A stretch of DNA of 64,000 nucleotides from Candidatus Woesearchaeota archaeon (GCA_003599145.1 QZIT01000005.1:384330-448329), one strand, 5' to 3'; shown: positions 1 to 8,085, counted from the stretch's first letter. The notes: generated by a model from the sequence alone, not told the origin. Translations and numbers: made by a program.

Positions 1-2
1 AA

Positions 3-275
3 ACCACTTCGTTAAGCACGTTAGAAGCCATGAGCTGCGGTTTGCCTGTTATTGCAACGAAAGTGGGGTTTATCAATGACTATATAGTAAATCAGTATAA
101 CGGGTTTTTGATAGACAAAAAAAATCCATACCAGCTGGCAAAAATTATTGAAGCTCTTGCAAGAAACCCAGAAGCAAGGAAAAAAATAGGCGACAGAGCA
201 AGGCAAACCGTTGCTGACAAATTCAATTGGGACACCACTGCAAACGAGATAGAAAAAGTTCTGGAAAAGCTTTAA
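3..275 (+). CDS. Glycosyltransferase (GT4-type), C-terminal end, partial
   Basis: This is the tail of a GT-B glycosyltransferase that transfers a sugar from an activated donor to a glycan or lipid acceptor. The reading frame is open from base 3, so the 5' part lies outside the window. The visible residues include the conserved E-A-M-S-C-G-L-P-V-I-A-T segment of the donor-binding domain, in which the Glu contacts the nucleotide sugar, and the usual closing helix with an E-K-V-L-E-K-L end. The internal ATG at base 30 is not a plausible start because the conserved motif begins before it. It ends overlapping the last four bases of the convergent HExxH gene. Family is clear; substrate is unknown. 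Confidence 0.85.
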   Translation, partial: TTSLSTLEAMSCGLPVIATKVGFINDYIVNQYNGFLIDKKNPYQLAKIIEALARNPEARKKIGDRARQTVADKFNWDTTANEIEKVLEKL

Positions 276-676
276 GGAGCGTAAGCAGCGTAATGCAAGT
301 CTGCTCCAGGGTTTTCAGTATTGGTTTGCACTCTATTCGTTATTTCATCCTTTACATGGCGGTGATTTTTTTCATGGTAGAGCACTCTTTCTTGAGTGTC
401 TTTAGGCAGCTTATCATTGATGAAAATAGCATTGCTGTACAGGTTAATCATGCCCAGTACGAATTCTCCTAAAAGATAATCTGAAACAAACGCAATCTTG
501 GGATCATTGCTTACTAATTCGTAGAAGTCTCGCTGCTGCTTCATATGATAATAGAAGCCTGTTTTATCATCTGTGCAGTCTAGCTCAAACGACTCTTCAT
601 CCACCCTTGATTCTAAGTCATCTTTTTTGTGAACTAAGCTATAATCAAGCCTTCGAGTTAAGGGTTCGTAATCCAT
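272..676 (-). CDS. Small HExxH-motif protein, function unknown
   Basis: A 134-residue protein of unknown function. The notable feature is Y-H-E-K-N-H-R-H near residue 100, a match to the HExxH zinc-metallopeptidase signature, on a predicted helix. No signal peptide or membrane segment is visible, so it is probably cytosolic. A TATA-like element (about 693-711, minus strand) lies 26 bases upstream of the ATG, which supports this start and a leaderless transcript. It converges on the glycosyltransferase with a 4-base overlap. HExxH is short and can occur by chance, so a protease role is only a suggestion; no distant third zinc ligand was identified. Confidence 0.7.
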   Translation of the reverse strand: MDYEPLTRRLDYSLVHKKDDLESRVDEESFELDCTDDKTGFYYHMKQQRDFYELVSNDPKIAFVSDYLLGEFVLGMINLYSNAIFINDKLPKDTQERVLYHEKNHRHVKDEITNRVQTNTENPGADLHYAAYAP

Positions 677-796
677 GAATGAAGGAAAATGGCGTTATTT
701 ATATGAGTTATTGTAAAAGACAGCAGAAAAAGAAGAATCACACAAAAAGACAGTTTCAACGAAAGGTTTAAAAAGGAAAAGGCTTACAGGCTGAAC

Positions 797-3700
797 GTGG
801 GAAGTACGATTATCAAAAGGCTTGAGATAAAGGGCTTTAAGAGCTTTGCCAACAAAACAGAATTAGTGTACGGCAATAGCTTTAACTGCGTTTTAGGCCC
901 TAATGGCTCTGGAAAATCAAACATTCTCGATGCTTTATGCTTTGTCCTGGGAAAAAGCTCTGTAAAAGAAATGAGGGCAGAAAAGGCTTCCAGCTTGATT
1001 TACAACGGAGGCAAAAGAAAAAACCCTGCAAAAGAAGCTGAAGTGAGCATTTACTTTGACAACACCTCTAAAATTTTTCCCTTAGAAACTTCTGAAGTGA
1101 AAGTATCAAGGATTATCAGAAGCAAGGAAAAAGACAAAGAATTGCAGACTCATGGCATTTATAAAATCAACGACAAAACCAGAACCAGGCAACAAGTGTT
1201 AGAACTCTTAAGCGCGGCAAGAGTCAATCCAGACGGCTATAACATCATTCTTCAGGGAGACATTGTCCAATTAGTAGAAATGCCTCCTGTTCAGAGACGA
1301 GGCTTGATTGAAGAAATATCAGGCATCAGCATTTACGAGGACAAAAAGCAAAAAGCATTGCGAGAGTTGGAAAAAGTAGAGCAAAAGCTCAGCGAATCAG
1401 ACATTATCATGACTGAAAGGAAGACCTACCTTCAGGAATTAAAAAAAGACAGGGATCAAGCAGTAAAATTCAAAGAATTAGACGATAAAATAAAAAGAAA
1501 CAAGGCAACCATGCTTGACTACAAGGTAAAGGGAAAGCAGCTGCAAAAAGAGCGCTATGAAAAGGAAATTGCTGAATATGCCGCAAAAATAGAGGGCATC
1601 CAGAAAAAAATAAACGAATTAAAGTCAAAAATAAGCGAAGGAAAAAACGAGATAGAAAAAATCAACAGGGAAATAGAGCAAAAAGGAGAGAAAGAGCAGA
1701 TTGCCATCCATAAGCAAGTAGAGGAATTAAGAGTGAGCATAGGCATTGACAGACAAAGAATTGTCGACTTGAAAAAAGAATTCGAAAAAATCAACGAAAG
1801 AAAATCTCAGTTGCAGGGAACGCTGAATGAGTTAAAGAATAAAATAACTGCTATTGAAAAGAACAAAAAAGAGACGGAGAAAAGCATCCAGCTCAAGCAA
1901 AAGGATGCCGAAACCATCGAACAGAGAATCATTGCATTCAAGAAAAAGAACAAATTGGACGGCAAGGAAGACTTGGACAGCACCATTGAATCCATAGACA
2001 AGCAGGCAGATGCCCTGCAGGAGCACATCACTAAATTAAGAGAAGAACAGCAGAACTTATTGAGGGAAAAGGACAAGATTGAAATTCAATTGGAAAACAT
2101 CGATCAAAAAATAGGCAAGGTTTCTGGAGCAGAAAAAGAAAACAAAAGCAAGTTTGAAGAATTAAGAACAAAAAAAGATGACTTCAAAAAAGCATCCATG
2201 CTCTTGAACAGCCTAACAGCAGAAGATGCTTCTCTTGCAGCACAAGTGGAACAGGCAAGAAAAAATTTCCATGCAAAAAGCGAACAGCTTGCAGAGCAGA
2301 CTGCAAGAAATCAGGGCATTAAAGAGGGCATCAGCGGAGGATTTGCAATTCAGAGAATCCTCGAACAGAAAAAAAATATTCCGGGCATTCATGGTTTGGT
2401 ATCAGAATTAGGAAAAGTAAAAGGAGAATTCAGCTTAGCACTGGAAGTTGCTGCAGGACAGAAGATAAAATCAATCGTTGTTGAAAATGACAAGGTTGCA
2501 GCAGAGTGCATTGCGTTTTTGAAAGAGAAAAAATTAGGCGTTGCAACCTTCCTTCCCTTAAACAAATTAAGAAACCCGCTTATCAAAAGCGAAGTGAGGA
2601 ATTTGAAAGGAAAAGGCATTAAAGGTCTTGCGCTCGATTTAGTTTCCTACGACAAACAGTATGAGAAAGTGTTTTCCTATGTTTTTGAAAATACCCTGGT
2701 TGTTGATGATGTTGATGTTGCCAGACGATTGGGCGTTGGCAATTACAGAATGGCAACACTGACAGGTGATTTGGTTGAGATGAGCGGAGCCATGCATGGA
2801 GGTTATAGAACACGGTCTCAGGGCATGGGATTTCAGGAAAAAGAAAGCTCTGAAAGAGTTGAACGGCTTGAAAAAGACGTGGATGAGCTAAAAATACTCA
2901 TCGGAACCTTGGAAAAAAGGCGCTCTGAAAATTATGACAGAATCAACAAATTGCGAGAGGAAAAAGCGAATAGCGAGGCAGAAATTATCAAGCTTGAAAA
3001 GCTTTTGCATTTGGACAGCGAGGATATCGGCATCAACAAGAAGCAGAAAGAAGCGCTGCAAAAAGAAATGAAGGAGATCGATATCACCTTAAATAAAGTT
3101 ATTGCCGATGTTTCTGGAAAAAACAGCGAGCTTGCAAATCTGAAAATGAAAAGGCAGGACTTGAGAAATAAAATAAATGAATTGAAAAACCCTACGCTCA
3201 TTGCAGAATTAAATGCCTTTGAAGAGAAAAAAAGAGAATTGCGAGAGGAAATCATTGTGCTATCAGGAGAGCTGAAAAACAGCGACAGTGAAATAACTAA
3301 CATTCTTGCTCCTGAACAGCAGAATATAGATAAAATTTTGAAGCAGCAGCAAAAAGAGTACGATGCCTTTGCAAAAGAAAAAGATGAATTGCAAAAATTG
3401 CTCACCAAAAAAGAAGCTGATTTAAAAGAAAATGAAGAGCAGGAAAAAAAGTTTTATGGAAAGTTCAAAGAATTGTTTAATAAAAGAACAAAAGTCAATG
3501 ATGAGCTTGTTAAATTGGAAAGCAATGTCATCAGCCAGGAGGAATCAATACGAAGCATAGAGCAGAAATCAAACATTGTCAGTTTGGAAAATGCAAAAGT
3601 CAAGGCAGAGCTTGCAGGCTTGTTAGAGGAATTTAAAATCTATGAAGGCGTTGAGCTGTTCAAGAACAAAAGCCAGGAGGATATTCAGAAGGAAATCTGG

Positions 3701-4315
3701 CAGTTTGAAAAAATGGTGCAGGACATTGGAGCAGTCAATATGAGAGCGCTGGAAATTTATGAGCGCGTTGAAAAAGAGTACAATGAATTGATTGAGAAAA
3801 AAGCAGTGCTGGGAAAAGAACGGGAAGATGTTTTAAGCATGATTACAGAAATAGACGGAAAGAAAAAAGAACTGTTCATGGTAACGTTTGATGAGGTCAA
3901 TAAAAATTTCAAAACTATTTTCAGTGCATTGTCAACGAAAGGAGACGTTTCGATTCAGTTAGAAGATGAAAAAGATCCTTTTGCTGCAGGATTGCTGATT
4001 AAAGTAAAAATTGTAGGCAAAAAGTTTTTAGACATCAGGAGTTTATCAGGAGGAGAAAAAACGCTTACCGCATTGGCATTTATTTTTGCCGTGCAGGAGC
4101 ATGACCCTGCTCCTTTTTACATCATGGATGAAGTCGACGCTGCACTGGATAAAAGAAACTCTGAGAAACTAGCAAAATTAATCCAGAGTTACTCAAAGAA
4201 AGCGCAGTATATCATCATTTCCCACAACGACTACATGATTACCGAAGCAGGAAATCTGTATGGAGTCAGCATTGACCAGGACGGCATCAGCAAGGTAACG
4301 ACGCTGAAGTTGTAG
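797..4315 (+). CDS. smc: Chromosome segregation protein SMC
   Basis: Structural maintenance of chromosomes ATPase, which forms a homodimeric ring that organises and separates the chromosome. At 1,172 residues it has the normal SMC length. It shows the N-terminal Walker A G-P-N-G-S-G-K-S-N near residues 33-41, a first long coiled coil to about 500, a hinge at about 525-670 (starting I-P-G-I-H-G-L-V), a second coiled coil to about 1,000, and the C-terminal L-S-G-G-E-K-T signature near 1,080 followed by a Walker B ending M-D-E-V-D-A-A-L-D. The start is GTG; a BRE/TATA element (about 765-777) sits 26 bases upstream, so the mRNA is probably leaderless. The stop abuts the convergent phosphatase gene with no gap. 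No ScpA/ScpB partner is in the window. Confidence 0.97.
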   Translation: MGSTIIKRLEIKGFKSFANKTELVYGNSFNCVLGPNGSGKSNILDALCFVLGKSSVKEMRAEKASSLIYNGGKRKNPAKEAEVSIYFDNTSKIFPLETSEVKVSRIIRSKEKDKELQTHGIYKINDKTRTRQQVLELLSAARVNPDGYNIILQGDIVQLVEMPPVQRRGLIEEISGISIYEDKKQKALRELEKVEQKLSESDIIMTERKTYLQELKKDRDQAVKFKELDDKIKRNKATMLDYKVKGKQLQKERYEKEIAEYAAKIEGIQKKINELKSKISEGKNEIEKINREIEQKGEKEQIAIHKQVEELRVSIGIDRQRIVDLKKEFEKINERKSQLQGTLNELKNKITAIEKNKKETEKSIQLKQKDAETIEQRIIAFKKKNKLDGKEDLDSTIESIDKQADALQEHITKLREEQQNLLREKDKIEIQLENIDQKIGKVSGAEKENKSKFEELRTKKDDFKKASMLLNSLTAEDASLAAQVEQARKNFHAKSEQLAEQTARNQGIKEGISGGFAIQRILEQKKNIPGIHGLVSELGKVKGEFSLALEVAAGQKIKSIVVENDKVAAECIAFLKEKKLGVATFLPLNKLRNPLIKSEVRNLKGKGIKGLALDLVSYDKQYEKVFSYVFENTLVVDDVDVARRLGVGNYRMATLTGDLVEMSGAMHGGYRTRSQGMGFQEKESSERVERLEKDVDELKILIGTLEKRRSENYDRINKLREEKANSEAEIIKLEKLLHLDSEDIGINKKQKEALQKEMKEIDITLNKVIADVSGKNSELANLKMKRQDLRNKINELKNPTLIAELNAFEEKKRELREEIIVLSGELKNSDSEITNILAPEQQNIDKILKQQQKEYDAFAKEKDELQKLLTKKEADLKENEEQEKKFYGKFKELFNKRTKVNDELVKLESNVISQEESIRSIEQKSNIVSLENAKVKAELAGLLEEFKIYEGVELFKNKSQEDIQKEIWQFEKMVQDIGAVNMRALEIYERVEKEYNELIEKKAVLGKEREDVLSMITEIDGKKKELFMVTFDEVNKNFKTIFSALSTKGDVSIQLEDEKDPFAAGLLIKVKIVGKKFLDIRSLSGGEKTLTALAFIFAVQEHDPAPFYIMDEVDAALDKRNSEKLAKLIQSYSKKAQYIIISHNDYMITEAGNLYGVSIDQDGISKVTTLKL

Positions 4316-4852
4316 TCACGTAAGAAGGTATTTCCATCCAGGCTGCCATTTTTTTGTTTTTCTCCAGTCTTCTACAAATGCCTGCTTCCAAGTTTTTTTC
4401 TTCAATAAAACGTCTAAAGCAAGTTGAGGAGCTTTGTGTGCAACGATTGCTATGTTTTTCCCGTCATAGTTTTTTTTCAAAAATAAAAGAAAATCCCCCA
4501 TTCGTTTTTTCACGTCTTCGTAGCTTTCTCCCTCTGGAAATTTTTTGGTTATGCATTTTTCCTGCAACGGCTCAACAATCTTTGAAGGCTTGGCGTTATA
4601 CGTTCCATAATTGCACTCTCTCAAGCGTTTGTCTTGCACTATAGGAATTCCTTTAAAGGTCAGATTTGCAGAATCAACTGCTCTCTTTAAATCAGAACAA
4701 AACACAGCATCAAATGTTTCTTTTATTTGCTTTTTTAATTCAACCGATTGTTTTTTCCCTAATGCGGAAAGCTCTGCATCGTGCCATCCCGAAGAAATTT
4801 CATTTTCATTATCAACCGTTGTTCCGTGGACGAAATAGGTTATGCGTATCAT
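4316..4852 (-). CDS. Histidine phosphatase superfamily protein
   Basis: A 178-residue phosphoglycerate-mutase-like (histidine phosphatase) protein. Family members use a catalytic His in an RHG motif as phospho-acceptor. Here the N-terminus reads Y-F-V-H-G-T-T, so the His (about residue 9) and Gly are present but the usual Arg before it is Val. The second active-site His appears in I-V-A-H-K-A-P. The segment S-S-G-W-x-D-A-E-L-S-x-x-G matches the family substrate loop. The ATG lies only 9 bases beyond the 3' end of the tRNA-Gly gene on the same strand. I see no separate TATA box for it, so it is probably cotranscribed with the tRNA. Substrate is unknown. Confidence 0.88.
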   Translation of the reverse strand: MIRITYFVHGTTVDNENEISSGWHDAELSALGKKQSVELKKQIKETFDAVFCSDLKRAVDSANLTFKGIPIVQDKRLRECNYGTYNAKPSKIVEPLQEKCITKKFPEGESYEDVKKRMGDFLLFLKKNYDGKNIAIVAHKAPQLALDVLLKKKTWKQAFVEDWRKTKKWQPGWKYLLT

Positions 4853-4861
4853 GAAAAGGAA

Positions 4862-4951
4862 TGCACCGGCCGGGATTTTCTGCGAAAATCTCTTTCGAAC
4901 CCGGATAGTCGGCTTGGAAGGCCGAAGTCATAACCGTTAGACCACCGGTGC
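4862..4951 (-). tRNA. tRNA-Gly (anticodon UCC) with an insertion in the T-loop
   Basis: A complete cloverleaf on the minus strand. The seven-base acceptor stem GCACCGG/CCGGTGC is perfect, the anticodon stem TCGGC/GCCGA encloses loop CTTCCAA (anticodon TCC at 4916-4918), the T-stem is CCGGG/CCCGG, and the discriminator is A. CCA is not encoded. The span is 90 bases. Removing an 18-base insertion from the T-loop leaves a standard 72-base tRNA with T-loop TTCGAAT. A minus-strand TATA-like element at about 4973-4985 is correctly placed for transcription. Structure is read by eye, not folded. Confidence 0.93.
4876..4893 (-). other. Probable 18-base tRNA intron in the T-loop
   Basis: Inserted sequence between T-loop positions about 59 and 60 of the tRNA-Gly gene. 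The exact ends are ambiguous by up to three bases because both borders are A runs. The insertion plus its 3' border forms a perfect seven-base-pair hairpin, GATTTTC-GCA-GAAAATC on the minus strand (4874-4890). Introns at non-canonical tRNA positions, removed by the splicing endonuclease at bulge-helix-bulge sites, are known in several archaeal lineages. Here only a relaxed form of that motif is visible. Confidence 0.7.
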
Positions 4952-4972
4952 ACACTGCAAAGGAAAAGAGGC

Positions 4973-5008
4973 GTGTTTTTAAAGGTTTTGAATAACCTTT
5001 ATAAAAAC
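4973..5008. promoter_or_regulatory. Divergent BRE/TATA elements for tRNA-Gly and srp54
   Basis: Two back-to-back archaeal promoters. On the minus strand, AACCTTTAAAAAC lies about 26 bases upstream of the tRNA-Gly 5' end. On the plus strand, AACCTTTATAAAAAC lies about 26 bases upstream of the srp54 ATG. The two share an inverted AAAGGTT/AACCTTT pair (4981-5000), so the BRE-like halves face each other. Position and sequence fit archaeal promoters; no expression data. Confidence 0.7.
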
Positions 5009-5027
5009 CCCTGTGTTTCTTAGTCCT

Positions 5028-6377
5028 ATGGTATTGGAAAAGCTAGGGGATTCCCTGAAAAATACCCTGGAAAAAATTACCAAGGCAATCTTTATAGATG
5101 AAAAACTGGTTAATGAACTGGTTAAAGACATCCAAAGGGCATTATTGCAGGCTGATGTTAACGTCAAATTAGTTTTTGAGCTTACTAAGAAAATAAAGGA
5201 CAGGGCATTAAAAGAGGACATTCCTAAAAATCTTTCTAAAAAAGAGTATCTTGTTAAAGTGGTCTATGAAGAATTAGTGCATTTTTTAGGAGGGGAAGGA
5301 AGCAAGATAAAAATAGAAAAAAAACCTTTCAAAATCATGCTTGTCGGTTTATTTGGTAATGGAAAAACAACGACTGCAGGAAAGCTGGCTCATTATTACA
5401 AGAAGCGAGGATTAAAAGTTGCAGTGATTCAAACAGATACTTGGAGGCCTGCTGCGTATGACCAATTGCAACAGTTAGCAGCAAAAGTCAATGCAGATTT
5501 TTTTGGAAACAAAAAGGAAAAAAATCCTGTTAAAATCTATAAAGAATTTGAAAAAGAGCTTGCAAAATATGACATTGTTATTGTCGATACTGCAGGAAGA
5601 GATGCATTAAGCGAGGATTTAATAGAAGAATTGAATGGCATTAACAAAACCGTTGATGCAGACGAAACATTATTGGTCTTAAGCGCAGATATAGGCCAGA
5701 GCGCTGAAAAGCAGGCAATGGCATTTCATGACACCTGCAATGTTACCGGTGTGATTATTACAAAATTAGACGGCACTGCAAAAGGCGGCGGTGCATTAAT
5801 AGCGTGCAGTGTTACCAAATCTCCTGTTAAGTTTATCGGACTAGGAGAAAAGATTGATGCTCTTGAAGAATTTAAACCAGAAGGCTTTGTAGGCAGATTA
5901 TTGGGCATGGGTGATTTAGAAGCTTTGCTTGAAAAAGCCAGAGAAGCTATTGATACTGATAAGGCAGAAGACTTGGGAAAAAGATTCTTGAAAGGAGAAT
6001 TCAACTTAATTGACCTCTATGAGCAGATGGCTGCGATGAAAAAAATGGGTCCTTTGAATAAATTAATGGAGATGATTCCTGGTTTTAGCGGGATGAAATT
6101 ACCAAAGGAAATGCTTGAAGTTCAGCAGGGAAAACTGGAAAAATGGAAGTTTGCCATGCAGAGCATGACCAAAGAAGAGCTTGAAAATCCTGAAGATATC
6201 GACGGTTCTCGAGTTGAAAGAATAGCGCAAGGCTCTGGCGTTTCTGTCAGCGATGTCAGAAGCCTTTTAAAGCAGTACAAGATGTCCAAGAAATTAATGA
6301 AGCAGATGAAAGGCGGAGAAAAGGGCATGGAAAAGATGATGAAGAAATTCCAAGGCGGACAGGGAGTTAAATTCTAG
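5028..6377 (+). CDS. srp54: Signal recognition particle GTPase SRP54 (Ffh)
   Basis: SRP54 binds signal sequences of nascent membrane and secreted proteins and, with SRP RNA and its receptor FtsY, delivers them to the Sec translocon. The protein has an N domain (to about residue 90), a G domain with P-loop G-L-F-G-N-G-K-T-T-T near 107-116, D-T-A-G-R near 187 and T-K-L-D-G-T-A-K-G-G-G near 245, and a Met-rich M domain with many M-K-K-M and Q-M-K-G patterns from about 300 to the end. The chosen start, M-V-L-E-K-L-G, is the family start and sits 26 bases after the TATA box. An in-frame GTG 15 bases upstream is less likely. Length (449 residues) is normal. Confidence 0.97.
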   Translation: MVLEKLGDSLKNTLEKITKAIFIDEKLVNELVKDIQRALLQADVNVKLVFELTKKIKDRALKEDIPKNLSKKEYLVKVVYEELVHFLGGEGSKIKIEKKPFKIMLVGLFGNGKTTTAGKLAHYYKKRGLKVAVIQTDTWRPAAYDQLQQLAAKVNADFFGNKKEKNPVKIYKEFEKELAKYDIVIVDTAGRDALSEDLIEELNGINKTVDADETLLVLSADIGQSAEKQAMAFHDTCNVTGVIITKLDGTAKGGGALIACSVTKSPVKFIGLGEKIDALEEFKPEGFVGRLLGMGDLEALLEKAREAIDTDKAEDLGKRFLKGEFNLIDLYEQMAAMKKMGPLNKLMEMIPGFSGMKLPKEMLEVQQGKLEKWKFAMQSMTKEELENPEDIDGSRVERIAQGSGVSVSDVRSLLKQYKMSKKLMKQMKGGEKGMEKMMKKFQGGQGVKF

Positions 6378-6489
6378 ATTTTTTAGTAAAGCAATCCTGG
6401 CAATAAGGCAAATCCTTGTCAAAGAAAACAGTATTGATATCTTGCAATTCTCTATGTTTGCATTGTTTGCCTTGGCAGATTATCGTCAT
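6367..6489 (-). CDS. 40-residue putative zinc-finger protein
   Basis: A short minus-strand frame (ATG at 6489, TAA ending at 6367) that overlaps the last 11 bases of srp54. The 40 residues contain four Cys arranged as C-x4-C near the start and C-x2-C near the end, with a H-R-E-L-Q-D segment between, which suggests a single zinc-binding treble-clef or ribbon. It begins 15 bases after a strongly folded stretch that carries a minus-strand promoter, so it may be the coding part of that transcript. The small size leaves room for doubt, but the Cys pairing and context support it. Confidence 0.5.
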   Translation of the reverse strand: MTIICQGKQCKHRELQDINTVFFDKDLPYCQDCFTKKSRI

Positions 6490-6504
6490 GGTTAGAGAAA
6501 GTAA

Positions 6505-6595
6505 AACGTGAAGAGAAAAGGGTGGGTGATTTCATGGCAGAGTCAAGCTCTGACACAGAGGTGTTTTCATGAAAAGAATATTCTCCCTTCACGTT
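6505..6595 (-). ncRNA. Candidate structured RNA or leader element
   Basis: This intergenic stretch folds by eye into a closed multi-helix element. The outer stem pairs AACGTGAA (6505-6512) with TTCACGTT (6588-6595) and continues with GAGAA (6513-6517) to TTCTC (6581-6585). An inner stem pairs TTTCATG (6530-6536) with CATGAAA (6568-6574). Inside that lie two hairpins, CAGAG/CTCTG (6538-6552) and ACAC/GTGT (6553-6564). TATA-like elements are visible only to the right (about 6605-6634, minus strand), so transcription is probably minus-strand. The outer stem ends 15 bases before the ATG of the zinc-finger ORF, as in a leader or riboswitch. I could not match it to a known C/D, H/ACA, SRP or RNase P RNA. 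Confidence 0.5.
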
Positions 6596-6604
6596 ACTTC
6601 TATA

Positions 6605-6634
6605 TAGTAGTATAAATACGCTAGTATTTAAATG
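6605..6634 (-). promoter_or_regulatory. TATA-like elements upstream of the structured RNA
   Basis: An AT-rich block containing, on the minus strand, CATTTAAATACTAGC and GTATTTATACTAC. The first places a start near base 6602, just before the structured RNA. The rest of the space to base 6737 holds a separate plus-strand TATA (TTTTTAAATTAGG, about 6706-6718) for the 111-residue gene. Confidence 0.45.
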
Positions 6635-6737
6635 TTTCGTTTTTTAGTACTTAACAGTAACGATAAAGATTATTTTCTATATGGAAAACAATTAAGAACG
6701 ACTAAACCTTTTTAAATTAGGAACCAGTTCTCAGCTT

Positions 6738-7073
6738 ATGGAATATAACTATATATTAGGGTCTTTTTACGCAGGCGGAGATTTTGAATCTGTTGGCTGC
6801 GGTGGAGATATCAGGGTCATTGTTATTTACGAAACAGGCACTCCTAAACCAAGCATTGTTGACAAACTCGCGGGTGTTAAGCAGGGAAGCTTTCAAACAG
6901 CAAGAAACACGAGGCAGATCAAGACTATTTTAGCAGAAGAGTTTAGGGTGAATGGAGAGTGGAACACTCACGCCGTGCAAGGAAGAATACCTGCAGGTGT
7001 TGACATTAGCCGTGCCTTAAATTCAAAGTATCTTGATGATTATGTATTTGTACCTGAAGCTTCTCCTTGGTAA
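6738..7073 (+). CDS. Hypothetical protein, 111 residues
   Basis: I do not recognise this protein. It is 111 residues, apparently soluble, with an N-terminal Gly-rich stretch (Y-A-G-G-D-F-E-S-V-G-C-G-G-D) and a beta-rich segment, followed by a short helical middle. No signal peptide or membrane segment is visible. A TATA-like element about 26 bases upstream supports the ATG as the start of a leaderless transcript. It is followed after one base by the convergent glucokinase gene. Confidence 0.65.
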   Translation: MEYNYILGSFYAGGDFESVGCGGDIRVIVIYETGTPKPSIVDKLAGVKQGSFQTARNTRQIKTILAEEFRVNGEWNTHAVQGRIPAGVDISRALNSKYLDDYVFVPEASPW

Positions 7074-7074
7074 T

Positions 7075-8085
7075 CTATCTTCTAAACTCAGAAAAATGAA
7101 TAGCCACATTGGCTGCGCCATACAAAGAACAATCATAATTAGTGATGACATAGACAGGAATTTCTTTCAGTAATTTTTGATGCACAGGATTGTCTAAAAA
7201 TGTTTTCATAAACACACTCGATTTAAACAAATTTAAATTTTTTGCAGCAATGCCCCCTCCTATATAGACACCACCATAGGCAAGAATATTGAGCGCTGCA
7301 CTCTGGCATGCTCTTGCCAGAAAAATAGTGAACAATTCCATGGTTCTTCTGCAGACAGGATCTTTGCTTTGCGATATCATAATGGGATCATCGGCAATAT
7401 TTGAAGGTGTTTTTGTTCTTAAAAATTGAAAAATGTTTGCTATACCCGGTCCAGATAAAACTTTCTCATAGTCAACTTGTTTTATCTTGTGCTTTTCTTT
7501 GATGAATTCCAGCAATTGCTTTTCCTCATCATTCTGCGCTCCAAAAAGTTCATGGCCTCCTTCAGAGGGCAAGACCTCAAAGTGCCCTGTTTGCTTATTC
7601 AAAACGAGCCATGCTTTTCCCAAACCGCTTCCCGGTCCTATAATTGCCATGCTTCCTTTTTGCTTTTGTTTTGCCAAAGTCAGCAAGTCTTTTTTATCTA
7701 AAACTTCAATAGAATACCCTATAATTTCGAAATCGTTCATCAAACTCACATGCTTTAATGGCGTGTTCTTTTTTATGCTGCTGACAGAAATAGTCAGTTT
7801 ACCATTGCTCAATTTTGCAGAAGTCCTGTTGTTTTCCAATGGACCTGCAATGCCCAAGCAAACCGTGTCTGTTGTTATACCATAATGCGTTTGCGTATAC
7901 TGAAGCACTTCGTTGAGAAAATCCTCTATTTTTTTTATTTCCTTAGTGGGATAACGAAATTTGAATATTAAAACAGGCTTTTGCTGTACCCCAAAAAATC
8001 CTATCGTAGTATGCGTTGCGCTTACATCTACTCCTAAAACAAACGTTTTGTGCTTTGCATGGGAATTATGATTGGTAATGTCCAT
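7075..8085 (-). CDS. glk: Glucokinase-family sugar kinase
   Basis: ATP-dependent hexokinase of the glucokinase (Glk, ASKHA fold) family, expected to phosphorylate glucose or a related hexose at C6 for entry into central metabolism. Visible markers are the N-terminal G-V-D-V-S-A-T-H-T phosphate-1 loop, L-M-N-D-F-E with the probable catalytic Asp, I-G-P-G-S-G-L-G-K-A phosphate-2, a H-E-L-F-G-A-Q segment near the sugar site, L-S-G-P-G-I-A-N-I-F typical of bacterial-type Glk, and G-G-V-Y-I-G-G-G-I. The frame stays open to 8130, but the TATA box at about 8106-8120 fits the ATG at 8085 best, giving 336 residues. It is divergent from the phosphoesterase. Confidence 0.88.
   Translation of the reverse strand: MDITNHNSHAKHKTFVLGVDVSATHTTIGFFGVQQKPVLIFKFRYPTKEIKKIEDFLNEVLQYTQTHYGITTDTVCLGIAGPLENNRTSAKLSNGKLTISVSSIKKNTPLKHVSLMNDFEIIGYSIEVLDKKDLLTLAKQKQKGSMAIIGPGSGLGKAWLVLNKQTGHFEVLPSEGGHELFGAQNDEEKQLLEFIKEKHKIKQVDYEKVLSGPGIANIFQFLRTKTPSNIADDPIMISQSKDPVCRRTMELFTIFLARACQSAALNILAYGGVYIGGGIAAKNLNLFKSSVFMKTFLDNPVHQKLLKEIPVYVITNYDCSLYGAANVAIHFSEFRR

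Noticed and set aside
1807-3408. Antisense frames within smc rich in Phe, Ser and Leu
   Set aside because: They are the complement of Lys/Glu coiled-coil codons (AAA/GAA to TTT/TTC). No independent support.
6505-6595. C/D box, H/ACA or SRP RNA
   Set aside because: No clear RUGAUGA/CUGA box pair, no ACA-type end, and far too short for SRP RNA. Kept only as an unassigned structured element.
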